The notes under the pieces: model-generated
What the model was told of the DNA's origin: nothing
The model's input: only the letters and a program-made list of their open reading frames with translations
The model's database searches: none
Assembly (NCBI GenBank): GCA_020634565.1
Contig: JACKBN010000004.1
Coordinates: forward strand, 434,001-498,000
DNA: 64,000 nt
Direction: 5' to 3'
Source: Ardenticatenaceae bacterium
GTDB lineage: Bacteria; Chloroflexota; Anaerolineae; Promineifilales; Promineifilaceae
In this document: in pieces, positions 1-9,678 of the stretch
Numbering within the stretch: the stretch's first letter is position 1
How the letters are laid out: each line of letters begins with the position of its first letter
Made by a program: the position numbers and the translations under genes

Positions 1-972
1 GCGCCCACTATCGCTGAATGTGCCGATTTGCTGCACACGGAGTACGACGTACCGGCCGAAGCAACGCAAGAAGCAGAAAAACCGAAGACTGAAAAACGGC
101 GGCACAAATCTGGCGAATGGACGCCATTGGTGCCCATTCAGCCTAAAGGCAACAAGATTCCGTTTTTCTGTGTGCATGGTGGCTTTGGCAACGTGCTGAA
201 CTTCTATGATCTTACGCGCTATCTGGGTAAAGAGCAGCCTTTTTACGGCTTGCAGGCGCGTGGGGTTGATGGCAAGCAGCCGCCATTTGCCAGCCTGACA
301 GAAATGGCCGCCGAATACGTCAAACAGATGCGTGCCGTTCAGCCGGAAGGGCCTTATATGGTCGGTGGTTTTTCTATGGGCGGCGAAGTGGCGTATGAAA
401 TCGCCCAACAGCTTCATGCCCAAGGCCAGGAAGTGGCGCTGGTGGCGCTGCTAGACACGCACAATCCCGAGTTTGCTCGCCGCCGGCAAAACATTCTGCG
501 TATGGCTGAAGGGCCAGATGGCATTGCCGGTGACGCTGAGGGAGATGCGCCTGAATTTGGTGGCGGGTTAATGCACATGCTTCGCGTGTTAAGACGCTGG
601 GCCAAGCTCCGCATTCTGTTAGCGCGTATGGATAGGCAAAAAAGCCGTTTGTTCCGGCAGGCGCGGGGCATGTTGCAGGCAGGTGAAACATTGCCACAGT
701 CGTTGATTTCCCCATTTTTGTGGAAGTCACACATTGATTTGGTGAATGATCATGAGCTGAAGCCGTATCCTGGCCGTGTGACTTTGTTCCGGGCGAGTGA
801 GACCGAAGTCAGCAACCCCAACCGCGAAAATGTGGGCTGGGCAGCGCTGGCACAAGGTGGCCTGGATGTGCACATCATCCACGGTACGCACAACATTGTG
901 AAAGAGCCTTATGTGGCCGAATTGGCCCGCTTGTTGAAGACGAGTATTGATAAGGCTGTACATAAAAGCTAA
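1..972 (+). CDS. Nonribosomal peptide synthetase, 3' end (carrier domain tail plus thioesterase), partial
   Basis: The reading frame is open from base 1, so the gene starts upstream of the window. The first visible residues (APTIAECADLL) look like the last helix of a peptidyl-carrier domain. A linker and a type I thioesterase of about 260 residues follow. The thioesterase shows the oxyanion segment VHGGFG, the nucleophile elbow GFSMGG (Ser nucleophile), the acid segment LLDTHNP and a late GTHNI histidine. Such domains release the finished peptide from the last carrier by hydrolysis or cyclisation. The MbtH gene follows 67 bp downstream on the same strand. Because this gene ends in a release domain and the next synthetase opens with an adenylation domain, it is probably the end of a separate assembly line. 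Confidence 0.9.
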   Translation, partial: APTIAECADLLHTEYDVPAEATQEAEKPKTEKRRHKSGEWTPLVPIQPKGNKIPFFCVHGGFGNVLNFYDLTRYLGKEQPFYGLQARGVDGKQPPFASLTEMAAEYVKQMRAVQPEGPYMVGGFSMGGEVAYEIAQQLHAQGQEVALVALLDTHNPEFARRRQNILRMAEGPDGIAGDAEGDAPEFGGGLMHMLRVLRRWAKLRILLARMDRQKSRLFRQARGMLQAGETLPQSLISPFLWKSHIDLVNDHELKPYPGRVTLFRASETEVSNPNRENVGWAALAQGGLDVHIIHGTHNIVKEPYVAELARLLKTSIDKAVHKS

Positions 973-1039
973 TTTTTTTTAGAATGTGCGGGTGAATTGG
1001 CAAAACGGCCGTTTCACCCGACAAGTAGATGTATAGGAT

Positions 1040-1243
1040 ATGACAATGAAAAACCAGGCTGAGTATCTTTATGCAGTAGTGATCAATCATGAAGAGCAAT
1101 ATTCAATCTGGCCTGCGGGGCAAACCATCCCCAACGGGTGGCGTCCTGTGGGACAGGTGGGGTCTAAGGAGGCGTGTTTGACCTTCATTAACCAGATGTG
1201 GACAGACATGAGACCCCTGAGCTTGCGTCAGCAAGCCTCGTGA
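1040..1243 (+). CDS. MbtH-like protein
   Basis: A 67-residue protein with the full family signature: NHEEQYSIWP, then P-x-GW, then a CL-x-F-x-N-x-x-WTDMRP block followed by SLR. MbtH proteins bind adenylation domains and are needed for folding or activity of many synthetases. Its place between two synthetase genes, same strand, fits that role. Two starts are possible, 1040 and 1046; the second (MKNQAEYLY) has better spacing from the AGG at 1034-1036. No alternative family fits. Confidence 0.93.
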   Translation: MTMKNQAEYLYAVVINHEEQYSIWPAGQTIPNGWRPVGQVGSKEACLTFINQMWTDMRPLSLRQQAS

Positions 1244-1291
1244 TAGTTTGGTAATTACTGTAATTGAGTCGTGGAACCGTACTAACCAAAT

Positions 1292-4200
1292 ATGAATGTA
1301 ATCAATACCAAAAATGCTTCACTGCCGGAGCGTTTTGCGGTACAGGTGCACCAGTCGCCTGACGCCCTGGCTGTTTTTACACAGGAAGACCAGCTTACCT
1401 TTGCGGAGCTAAACGGCCGTGCCAATCAGTTGGCGCGGCTTTTGCAGCAGCAAGGCGTGGGTGTGGAAGCCATCGTTGGCGTTTGTCTCGAGCGGTCTGT
1501 CGAGATGGTGATCGCGCTGTTGGCGGTGCTTAAAGCTGGTGCGGCGTACGTTCCCATCGACCCCGCTTATCCCCCAGAACGCATTGAATATATGCTGGCC
1601 GATGCGGAAACGGCCGTTTGCCTCACACATTCCCAACTTGCCTATAAATTACCCGAAACGGCTCAGGGCCAAACTATCTTTTTGGACCAGTCTGACTATG
1701 TGCTGTCGCTGCTTGCCAGTGATGATTTACCCGTGACGGTGCAGCCAGACAACCTGGCCTACATCATTTATACGTCCGGCTCTACCGGCAAGCCCAAAGG
1801 GGCGATGATAACTCATGGCGGTCTGGCCAACTATCTGGATTGGGCGCTGGACGCGTATCCAGCTCAGTCGGGTGGCGCACCCGTCCATTCTTCCATTGGC
1901 TTTGATTTAACCGTCACCAGCTTGTTTGTGCCGCTGCTGGCTGGGCAAACCGTGCATCTGCTGCCCGAAGGGGATGCCGGCACGTTGTTAGGCCAGGCAT
2001 TAGCCGAAACGGCCGAATTTGGTCTGGTCAAAATTACCCCGGCGCATTTGTTGCTGCTCAACCAAATCATTCCGGCAGAGCAGGCGGCTGGTGCCACCCA
2101 TGCCTTTGTGATTGGTGGCGAGCAGCTCACAGCCGAACAGCTCGCTTTTTGGCGCAAACATGCGCCCAACACCCGCCTCTTCAACGAATATGGCCCGACG
2201 GAAACGGTGGTGGGCTGCTGCGTTTACGAAATTTTGCCGGAGGATGCGTTGAATGGCGCGGTGCCTATCGGCCAGCCCATTGCCAATACGCAGCTTTACG
2301 TGCTGGACGAACAGATGCAGCCCGTGCCCGAGGGTGAAGTGGGTGAATTGTTCATCGGTGGGGCTGGGGTGGCGCGTGGTTATTTGAAACGGCCGTCTCT
2401 CACCGCCGAAAAGTTTGTGCCTGACCCATTCAGCGAAGTGCCGGGCGCGCGGCTTTACCGCACGGGCGATTTGGCGCGGCTGCGGCCCGATGGCAATTTT
2501 GAGTTTCTGGGGCGCATCGACCACCAGGTGAAAATTCGCGGCTACCGCATTGAGCTGGGCGAAATTGAAGCGGTTTTGGGACAACATGAGAACGTGCGAG
2601 AAACGGCCGTTCTTGTCCATGAAACCTCCGGCAGTAAGCAGCTGATTGCTTACCTGACGGCTGAACAAACACCCGCGCCCGTCGCAGAAGACCTGCGGGC
2701 TTTTTTGGCGCAGCGGTTGCCGGAGTACATGATTCCGGCCCGATTTATTGTGCTGGAGGCGATGCCGCTGACGATCAACGGCAAGATTGATCGCCAGGCG
2801 CTGCCCGCGCCTGAAAGCGCCCGTCCTGAACTGCCCCAACCGTACGCCCCGCCGCGCAGTTCGCAGGAAGAAACGTTGGCCAACATCTGGTCAGACGTTT
2901 TGGGCGTGTCTCCCATCGGCATACACGACAGCTTTTTTGGCCTGGGTGGTGACTCTATTTTAGGCATTCAAATTGTGGCCAAAGCGCGCGCAGCGGGCTT
3001 TGATTTGTCGCAGGCGCAGCTGTTTCAGCAGCCAACTGTGGCCGAACTAGCAACGGCCGTTTCAGCCGCACCCATCTCGCAGGCAGTGGCCGAAACGCCG
3101 CTGCTAAACGACACTGAACAAGCGCAGCTCCGGGTTGAATTTGGCGAGCAGTTCGAGACAGCTTATCCGCTTTCACCTCTGCAAGAGGGCATCCTGTTCC
3201 ACACGCTGCTGCATCCTGAGGATGACATCTATTTTGAGCAGCCCGCCTTCACCATTGAAGGGGCCTTGCAGCCGGACCTGCTGCTGCAAGCGTGGCAGCA
3301 GGTCGCGGCGCGGCATCCCATTTTACGCACGATTTTTGTGTGGGATGGCTGGGAACGGCCGTTGCAAATCGTCCTCAAGCAGGTGGCTCCCCGCACTCAA
3401 CTGCTGGATTGGCGACACTTGAACGCCGCCGACCAGGCCAGCCAAATGGCCAAGTTTATGGCGGAAAACGAGGCGTCGGGGCTGCCTTTGGCACAGCCGC
3501 CGCACCACCTGACGCTGATTCGCCTGAGTGAGCAGGAAACGCGTTTCATCTGGACGGTGCATCACATCATCATTGATGGTTGGACGGAAAGCCTGCTTTA
3601 CAAGGATTTGTTTGCCATTTACGAGGCGTTGGTGCAGGGGGAAACGGCCGTCTTACCCGAGCCTGAACCCTTTGAAACTTTCGTCCGCTGGCAGCAGCAG
3701 CAAGATTGGGCCGACGCCCAACCGTTTTGGCAGGAGGCGCTGGCGGGCTTTGCTGTGCCCACGCCGCTAACCATCGACCTCGGCAAACACGCCACGCGCC
3801 ACCGCGTGCAGACGCAGGGCGAGCTGCGCCGCCAGCTGCCGGTTGAACTACACGAGGCGTTGAAGCAGTTTAGCCGCACGCATGGCCTTACGTTGGGCAC
3901 GCTGCTGCAAGCTGCCTGGGGGCTGCTGCTCAGCCGTTATAGCGGCGAGCCAGACGTTGTTTTTGGCACGATGATGTCGGGTCGTGTGCCTCAACTGCCG
4001 GGTGTGGACCAAATTGCTGGTGTGCTAATCAACCCGGTGCCGTTGCGCTGCCAAATTACTCCCGAAGACACGGTTTTGCCCTGGCTTCGGCAGTTCCAGA
4101 GTAACCTGCTGGCGCTGCAAGCCCACGAAACCACGCCGCTGGTGCAGGTGCAAAGCTGGAGCGAGCTGTCAGCGGATCAGCCGCTGTTTGAATCGCTGCT

Positions 4201-7200
4201 GGTGCTGGAAAATTACCCACGCCAGCGCAAGGCGGCTGGCGGTCAGCTCACCATTCGCGACTATTTTTCCTACGAGCGCACCAACTATCCGCTGACGCTG
4301 CGCCTGGTGCCGGACGAGGCGCTGGATGTGTTCCTGGTGTTTGATGCGGATCGATTAGCAGAAACGGCCGTTTCTCGCCTGTTCGACCATTATTGCAATT
4401 TACTCAAAGGAATGGTGGCGGATGCGGAACGGCCGTTGGCCCAACTGCCCCTCATCACCGAGGCCGAAGCACAGCAGCTTATTTTTGAATGGAACGAATG
4501 GGACACCAGTTTTGCGTCAACTTCGTGTATTCACCAGGAGTTTGAGCAGCAGGTTGCCAAAAACCCAGACGCCATCGCCGTTAAGTTTGGTGGCCAGCAG
4601 CTAACGTATGCCCAACTCAACGCCAAGGCGAATCAGCTGGCCCATTTCTTACAGCACACCGGCGTTCAGCCTGATGATTTGGTGGCGCTTTACCTCGAAC
4701 GTTCGCTAGAGATGGTGATTGCCATTTTGGGCGTGCTGAAAGCGGGTGGGGCGTATTTGCCGATGGACACGGTCTATCCAGAAGATCGCCTGGCTTTTAT
4801 GCTGGATGATGCCCAACCGGCGGCTTGCCTCACTACCCACGCGCTGGCGGCCAAGCTGCACGCGCCAGTGGCGCACACCATTTTGCTGGATGCCGACTGG
4901 TCGCAAATTGCCAAATCGCCCGCAACCAATCCGATCAGCGCCGTCCAGCCAAACAATCGCGCCTATGTTATTTACACTTCTGGCTCGACGGGCAAGCCCA
5001 AAGGTGTGTTGGTAACCCATGCCAACGTCATGCGCCTGATGCAGGCCACAGACGACTGGTACCATTTTGACCAAAACGACGTCTGGACATTGTTCCATTC
5101 CTACGCCTTTGACTTTTCGGTGTGGGAAATTTGGGGTGCGCTGCTGTACGGCGGCCGTTTGATTGTGGTGCCTTATCTTACCAGCCGCTCCCCGCACGAT
5201 TTTTACCAGCTTTTGGTGGCTGAAGGCGTCACCGTGTTGAACCAAACGCCTTCGGCTTTTCGCCAGCTTATCCAGGCGGAAGCGGAAGTGGGGCAGGCAG
5301 ATAACCTGGCACTGCGCTACGTGATTTTTGGCGGCGAGGCGCTGGAGCTAAATACGCTCCAGCCCTGGTTTGATCGGCACGGCGACCAGAAGCCGCAGCT
5401 CATCAACATGTATGGCATCACCGAAACGACGGTGCACGTGACCTACCGGCCCATTTACAGCAACGATGTGGCTCAGGCACCGGGCAGCGTTATTGGCCGC
5501 GCCATTCCTGATTTGCAGCTGTACATTTTGGATCCGCAGCAGCAGCCCGTGCCCATCGGCGTGCCCGGCGAAATTTATGTGGGCGGCGCTGGCGTCGCGG
5601 CGGGCTATCTGAACCGGCCGGAGCTGACGGCGGAGCGATTTTTGCCGTTATCCGTTATCGGTCATCCGTTATCGATAGACCGTACGCGAAGCGGTCGCGC
5701 AGCGACATTACCGGTTACCGATGACCGGTTACCGAACACCGTTTACCGCACGGGCGATCTGGCCCGTTGGCTGCCCGATGGGGACATTGAATACCTGGGT
5801 CGGATTGATCACCAGGTGAAGATTCGCGGTTTTCGTATTGAGCTGGGTGAAATAGAAGCGGCGTTGGGTGGGCATACGGCCGTTCACCAGGTGCTTGTGT
5901 TGGTGCGCGAAGATGAGCCGGGCGAGAAACGGCTGGTCGCGTATTTGGTGCTGGACCCCGATCAGCCGGTGACCGTTTCTGACCTGCGCAGCTATGTGCA
6001 GCCCAAGCTGCCTGTCTACATGATTCCTGCCGCGTTTGTGCTGCTGGATGCCTTCCCGCTGACCAACAACGGCAAGATTGACCGTCGGGCACTGCCGGAA
6101 CCGGATGAAGCGCGGCCTGAGCTGGAACGGCCGTATACGCCACCGCGCAGTCGTGCCGAGGAAATCCTGGCGGAGATTTGGAGCCGGGTGCTCAATGTGG
6201 CCCGCGTGGGCATTGATGACAACTACTTTGAGCTGGGCGGCGACTCCATTCGCTCCATCCAGATTTTGGCGCAGTCCAAGCAGGCTGGCTTGAACTTCTC
6301 GCTGGCCGATTTGTTCAATTTGCAAACGATTGGCCGCTTGTCTGAGCAGATGGCCCGCATCGAACTGGTCGAAGCGGGCGTGTCGGCGATTGATGTGGCC
6401 GCTTTTAGCCTGATTGACAAGGCGGATCGGGCTGCATTGCCGCCCAACGTCGAAGATGCGTATCCGCTGAGCAAGCTGCAAGCGGGCATGTTGTTCCATG
6501 CGGAGTTGGCGGCGGAAACGGCCGTTTACCACAATGTCACCAGCTGGCAGATCGAAGCGCCATTCGACGCTGCAAAACTCGAATTGGCTGTGCAGCAGTT
6601 GAGTCAAAAGCACACGGTTTTGCGCACCAGCATTGACCTCACCAGCTACAGTGAGCCGTTACAGTTGGTCTGGCCCCAGGTGGAGATTCCGGTGACGCTG
6701 CATGATTTACGGCCGTTGGCCATCGAGGCGCAGGAAGCGGAACTGGATCGCTGGGTGCAGCAAACCATCGCACACAAATTTGACTGGACTCAGCCGCCGC
6801 TGCTGCGCTTCCACTTTTTCCAGCGCAGCGAGACAACTTTCCAGATGATCATGGCGGAGCATCACGCCATTCTGGATGGCTGGAGCGTGGCCTCGCTGGT
6901 GACGGAGCTTTTCCAGACGTACAGCGCTTTGCTGCGCGGCAACCCGATTACGCCGGCAACGGCCGTTCCCTACCGTGAGTTTGTGGCTGCTGAACAACGC
7001 ACCCTTGCTTCCAAAACAACCCGGACATTCTGGCAGGAAATGCTGGCCGAGAGCAACGTGAGCCAGGTGCCTCGCCTGTCCATGCCCAAAACTGAAGCGG
7101 ATTTGCCTGAAACGGCCGTTCACCAAACCATTCTGACCACGGAACAGGTGGCTCAGTTAAGCCATGTGGCGTTGCAGGCAGGCGTGCCCCTGAAAAGCGT

Positions 7201-9673
7201 CCTGCTGGCGGCCCATTTAAAGGTGCTGGGTTCCGTTTCTGGCCAAAGGGATGTGCTGAGCGGGCTGGTGATGAACGGCCGTACCGAACACAACGGCAGT
7301 GAACGCGCCTTGGGTCTGTTCCTCAACACGGTGCCTTTCCGCCAAAAAATGGCGGCGGGCAGCTGGCTGGACCTTATCCGCCAAACGTTTGCCACTGAAA
7401 AAACCATTTTGCCTTATCGTCGCTTTCCCTTGGCTGAAATCCAGCAGATGCTGGGTGGGCAGCCGCTGTTTGAGGTGCCGTTTAACTATCTGCATTTTCA
7501 CGTGTTTGATGAACTGGCGCACCAGGCGCAGGTTAAGATTGCGGACGAGCAGTTTTACGGCCATGCGAATTTTGCCCTGGCGGTAGAGGCAGAGCTGAAC
7601 CCGGCCAACGGCACGCTGGCGCTGCGCCTGGAATACAAGCCGGCGGAATTTGGTGTGGCGCAGATTGAACGGCTGGCGGGCTATTACAGTCGCACCCTGG
7701 CCGCCTTGGTTGCGGAACCGGACGCGGCCCACGAATCATTCTCGGTGCTTAATGAGGCGGAGCGGCAGCAGTTGCTGCATGATTGGAACGCCACGGAAAC
7801 GGCCGTACCGCACCAACTCATCCACGAATGGGTGGCGCAGGTGGCCGAGGCGATGGGCGAGCGAACGGCCGTTATCTTCAACAATCAGCAGCTCACCTAT
7901 GCCGAACTGAACGCCAAAGCCAATCAGCTGGCCCATTATTTGCAAGCCAGTGGCGTAGGGCCAGAAACGCTGGTCGCGGTTTATCTGGATCGCTCCCTGG
8001 AAATGGTGATTGCGGCGCTGGCGGTGTTGAAAGCAGGTGGGGCATATTTGCCTCTGGACACCACCTATCCCGCTGAGCGCATCAATTTTATGCTGGCAGA
8101 TGCTAAAGCTGCTTTTGTGCTTACCAGAGAAGCGCTGCGTGCGCCGCTCAATGATTTGCGCTACAGGCTAGAGGCGCCGCATCCAACGCTGATCGCGCTG
8201 GATAGTGACTGGCCCAAAATTGCCCTATGCAGCGAACAAAATCCTGATAGTGGCGTTGCGGCCGAGAATGCCGCTTACATTATTTATACTTCCGGCTCGA
8301 CGGGGCAGCCGAAGGGCGTGGTAGTCACCCATCGCGGCGTGCCCAATCTGGCACAGGCGCAGCACCAAGCGTTTGGCATTGGGCCAGACAGTCGAGTGCT
8401 GCAATTTGCCGCTTTTGGCTTCGATGCTTCCGTCTCGGAAATGTTTGTCACGCTAACGGCAGGGGCAACGCTGGTGCTGGCGGAAGCGGAAGCGATGCTG
8501 CCCGGACCTGACCTTGTTGCTTTGGTGAGGGACCAAAACGTAACGGCCGTTACTCTACCCCCATCCGCTCTGGCCATCCTGAACCCGGTAGAATTCCCCA
8601 GCTTGCAGACGGTCGTGGCGGCTGGCGAGGCATGTTCGACCGAGATTGCGGCAAAATGGTCTGAGGGACGGCGCTTTGTTAACGGATATGGTCCTACGGA
8701 GGCGACGGTTTGTGCCACAACGGCCGTTCTCACCCCCGCTGATACACAGGTCCACATTGGTCGCCCGCTGGACAACGTGCAGCTATACATTCTGAATGAA
8801 AATCAGCAGCCGGTGCCGCTGGGCACGCCCGGTGAACTGTACATTGGCGGCATCGGCGTGGCGCGCGGTTACCTGAACCGACCGGAGCTGACCGCAGAGC
8901 GGTTTGTTCCGTTGCCAGGTATCAGTCAAAATGAACTGGATACTGAACACGGGTCACTGAAAACTGTTTACCGAACCGGCGATCTCGTGCGTTACCTGCC
9001 CGATGGCAACATTGAATTCCTGGGACGGCTGGATCATCAGGTGAAGATTCGCGGCTATCGCATTGAGTTGGGTGAAATTGAGACGGTGCTGCGACGGCAA
9101 ACGGCCGTTCTGGATGCGCTTGTTTTAGCCAGAGATGACGCGGGAACCGGGCCGCAGCTGGTGGCTTACGTGGTAGGTCCCCATGCGTCAGTGGCGGATT
9201 TGCGGACGGCGCTTAGCCAGCGGCTGCCGGCATACATGGTGCCCGCGGCGTTTGTGCAGCTGGATGCCTTCCCCCTGACGCCCAACGGCAAAATTGATCG
9301 GAAAGCATTGCCAGCGCCGGTGGCAACGGCCGTTGCCCAATACGTCGCGCCGCGTAATGACGTGGAAACCGTGATTGCCAATTTGTGGGCGGAAACGCTA
9401 AAGCTGCCCCGCGTAGGCATTCACGATAACTTTTTTGAGCTAGGTGGCCACTCGCTGCTGGCCACCCAGCTGGTTACCCGCCTGCGACAAACGCTGCGAA
9501 TTGAGCTGTCGCTGCGGGCTTTGTTCGATTCACCGACCGTGGCTGACATAGCCACCGTTGCTCTACAGCCGCCCAATAACCGTTCTCACGTAGAAAAAGT
9601 GGCTCAGTTGCTCATCAAATTGTCGCAGCTTTCCGAGGAGGAAGCGGCAAAATTGTTGAGCCAAAAACGTTAA
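1292..9673 (+). CDS. Nonribosomal peptide synthetase, three modules (A-T-C-A-T-C-A-T)
   Basis: A 2793-residue synthetase. It opens directly with an adenylation domain (about 1-510), so it is an initiation module. Carrier 1 has GGDSI near 551; condensation 1 has HHIIIDGW near 756; A2 spans about 1078-1590; carrier 2 has GGDSI near 1648; condensation 2 has HHAILDGW near 1856; A3 starts near 2173; carrier 3 has GGHSL near 2717. There is no epimerase or release domain. Specificity residues read by alignment of core motifs: A1 DLTKVGEVGK (one change from a listed Asn code, inference), A2 DFWNIGMVHK (the classic Thr code), A3 DASTVAGVCK (close to a listed Tyr code, weaker). A2 carries a roughly 25-residue insertion before YRTGDL. 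The chain passes to the next gene, whose start lies 5 bp after this stop. Confidence 0.95.
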   Translation: MNVINTKNASLPERFAVQVHQSPDALAVFTQEDQLTFAELNGRANQLARLLQQQGVGVEAIVGVCLERSVEMVIALLAVLKAGAAYVPIDPAYPPERIEYMLADAETAVCLTHSQLAYKLPETAQGQTIFLDQSDYVLSLLASDDLPVTVQPDNLAYIIYTSGSTGKPKGAMITHGGLANYLDWALDAYPAQSGGAPVHSSIGFDLTVTSLFVPLLAGQTVHLLPEGDAGTLLGQALAETAEFGLVKITPAHLLLLNQIIPAEQAAGATHAFVIGGEQLTAEQLAFWRKHAPNTRLFNEYGPTETVVGCCVYEILPEDALNGAVPIGQPIANTQLYVLDEQMQPVPEGEVGELFIGGAGVARGYLKRPSLTAEKFVPDPFSEVPGARLYRTGDLARLRPDGNFEFLGRIDHQVKIRGYRIELGEIEAVLGQHENVRETAVLVHETSGSKQLIAYLTAEQTPAPVAEDLRAFLAQRLPEYMIPARFIVLEAMPLTINGKIDRQALPAPESARPELPQPYAPPRSSQEETLANIWSDVLGVSPIGIHDSFFGLGGDSILGIQIVAKARAAGFDLSQAQLFQQPTVAELATAVSAAPISQAVAETPLLNDTEQAQLRVEFGEQFETAYPLSPLQEGILFHTLLHPEDDIYFEQPAFTIEGALQPDLLLQAWQQVAARHPILRTIFVWDGWERPLQIVLKQVAPRTQLLDWRHLNAADQASQMAKFMAENEASGLPLAQPPHHLTLIRLSEQETRFIWTVHHIIIDGWTESLLYKDLFAIYEALVQGETAVLPEPEPFETFVRWQQQQDWADAQPFWQEALAGFAVPTPLTIDLGKHATRHRVQTQGELRRQLPVELHEALKQFSRTHGLTLGTLLQAAWGLLLSRYSGEPDVVFGTMMSGRVPQLPGVDQIAGVLINPVPLRCQITPEDTVLPWLRQFQSNLLALQAHETTPLVQVQSWSELSADQPLFESLLVLENYPRQRKAAGGQLTIRDYFSYERTNYPLTLRLVPDEALDVFLVFDADRLAETAVSRLFDHYCNLLKGMVADAERPLAQLPLITEAEAQQLIFEWNEWDTSFASTSCIHQEFEQQVAKNPDAIAVKFGGQQLTYAQLNAKANQLAHFLQHTGVQPDDLVALYLERSLEMVIAILGVLKAGGAYLPMDTVYPEDRLAFMLDDAQPAACLTTHALAAKLHAPVAHTILLDADWSQIAKSPATNPISAVQPNNRAYVIYTSGSTGKPKGVLVTHANVMRLMQATDDWYHFDQNDVWTLFHSYAFDFSVWEIWGALLYGGRLIVVPYLTSRSPHDFYQLLVAEGVTVLNQTPSAFRQLIQAEAEVGQADNLALRYVIFGGEALELNTLQPWFDRHGDQKPQLINMYGITETTVHVTYRPIYSNDVAQAPGSVIGRAIPDLQLYILDPQQQPVPIGVPGEIYVGGAGVAAGYLNRPELTAERFLPLSVIGHPLSIDRTRSGRAATLPVTDDRLPNTVYRTGDLARWLPDGDIEYLGRIDHQVKIRGFRIELGEIEAALGGHTAVHQVLVLVREDEPGEKRLVAYLVLDPDQPVTVSDLRSYVQPKLPVYMIPAAFVLLDAFPLTNNGKIDRRALPEPDEARPELERPYTPPRSRAEEILAEIWSRVLNVARVGIDDNYFELGGDSIRSIQILAQSKQAGLNFSLADLFNLQTIGRLSEQMARIELVEAGVSAIDVAAFSLIDKADRAALPPNVEDAYPLSKLQAGMLFHAELAAETAVYHNVTSWQIEAPFDAAKLELAVQQLSQKHTVLRTSIDLTSYSEPLQLVWPQVEIPVTLHDLRPLAIEAQEAELDRWVQQTIAHKFDWTQPPLLRFHFFQRSETTFQMIMAEHHAILDGWSVASLVTELFQTYSALLRGNPITPATAVPYREFVAAEQRTLASKTTRTFWQEMLAESNVSQVPRLSMPKTEADLPETAVHQTILTTEQVAQLSHVALQAGVPLKSVLLAAHLKVLGSVSGQRDVLSGLVMNGRTEHNGSERALGLFLNTVPFRQKMAAGSWLDLIRQTFATEKTILPYRRFPLAEIQQMLGGQPLFEVPFNYLHFHVFDELAHQAQVKIADEQFYGHANFALAVEAELNPANGTLALRLEYKPAEFGVAQIERLAGYYSRTLAALVAEPDAAHESFSVLNEAERQQLLHDWNATETAVPHQLIHEWVAQVAEAMGERTAVIFNNQQLTYAELNAKANQLAHYLQASGVGPETLVAVYLDRSLEMVIAALAVLKAGGAYLPLDTTYPAERINFMLADAKAAFVLTREALRAPLNDLRYRLEAPHPTLIALDSDWPKIALCSEQNPDSGVAAENAAYIIYTSGSTGQPKGVVVTHRGVPNLAQAQHQAFGIGPDSRVLQFAAFGFDASVSEMFVTLTAGATLVLAEAEAMLPGPDLVALVRDQNVTAVTLPPSALAILNPVEFPSLQTVVAAGEACSTEIAAKWSEGRRFVNGYGPTEATVCATTAVLTPADTQVHIGRPLDNVQLYILNENQQPVPLGTPGELYIGGIGVARGYLNRPELTAERFVPLPGISQNELDTEHGSLKTVYRTGDLVRYLPDGNIEFLGRLDHQVKIRGYRIELGEIETVLRRQTAVLDALVLARDDAGTGPQLVAYVVGPHASVADLRTALSQRLPAYMVPAAFVQLDAFPLTPNGKIDRKALPAPVATAVAQYVAPRNDVETVIANLWAETLKLPRVGIHDNFFELGGHSLLATQLVTRLRQTLRIELSLRALFDSPTVADIATVALQPPNNRSHVEKVAQLLIKLSQLSEEEAAKLLSQKR
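5641..5745 (+). repeat. Degenerate CGGTAA/CGTTATC repeat inserted in frame in the A2 domain
   Basis: This stretch inside the A2 adenylation domain is built from imperfect 7-8 base units (cgttatc, ggttacc, ccgttta). The units match, on the opposite strand, the intergenic repeats at 14508-14540 and 17142-17221. It encodes about 25 extra residues (from SVIGHPL to DDRLPN) between the A6 region and the YRTGDL motif, where A1 and the domain in the next gene have only a short loop. The frame is kept. The insert sits in a surface loop next to the hinge, which may explain its tolerance. Confidence 0.7.
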
Positions 9674-9678
9674 TTCTC

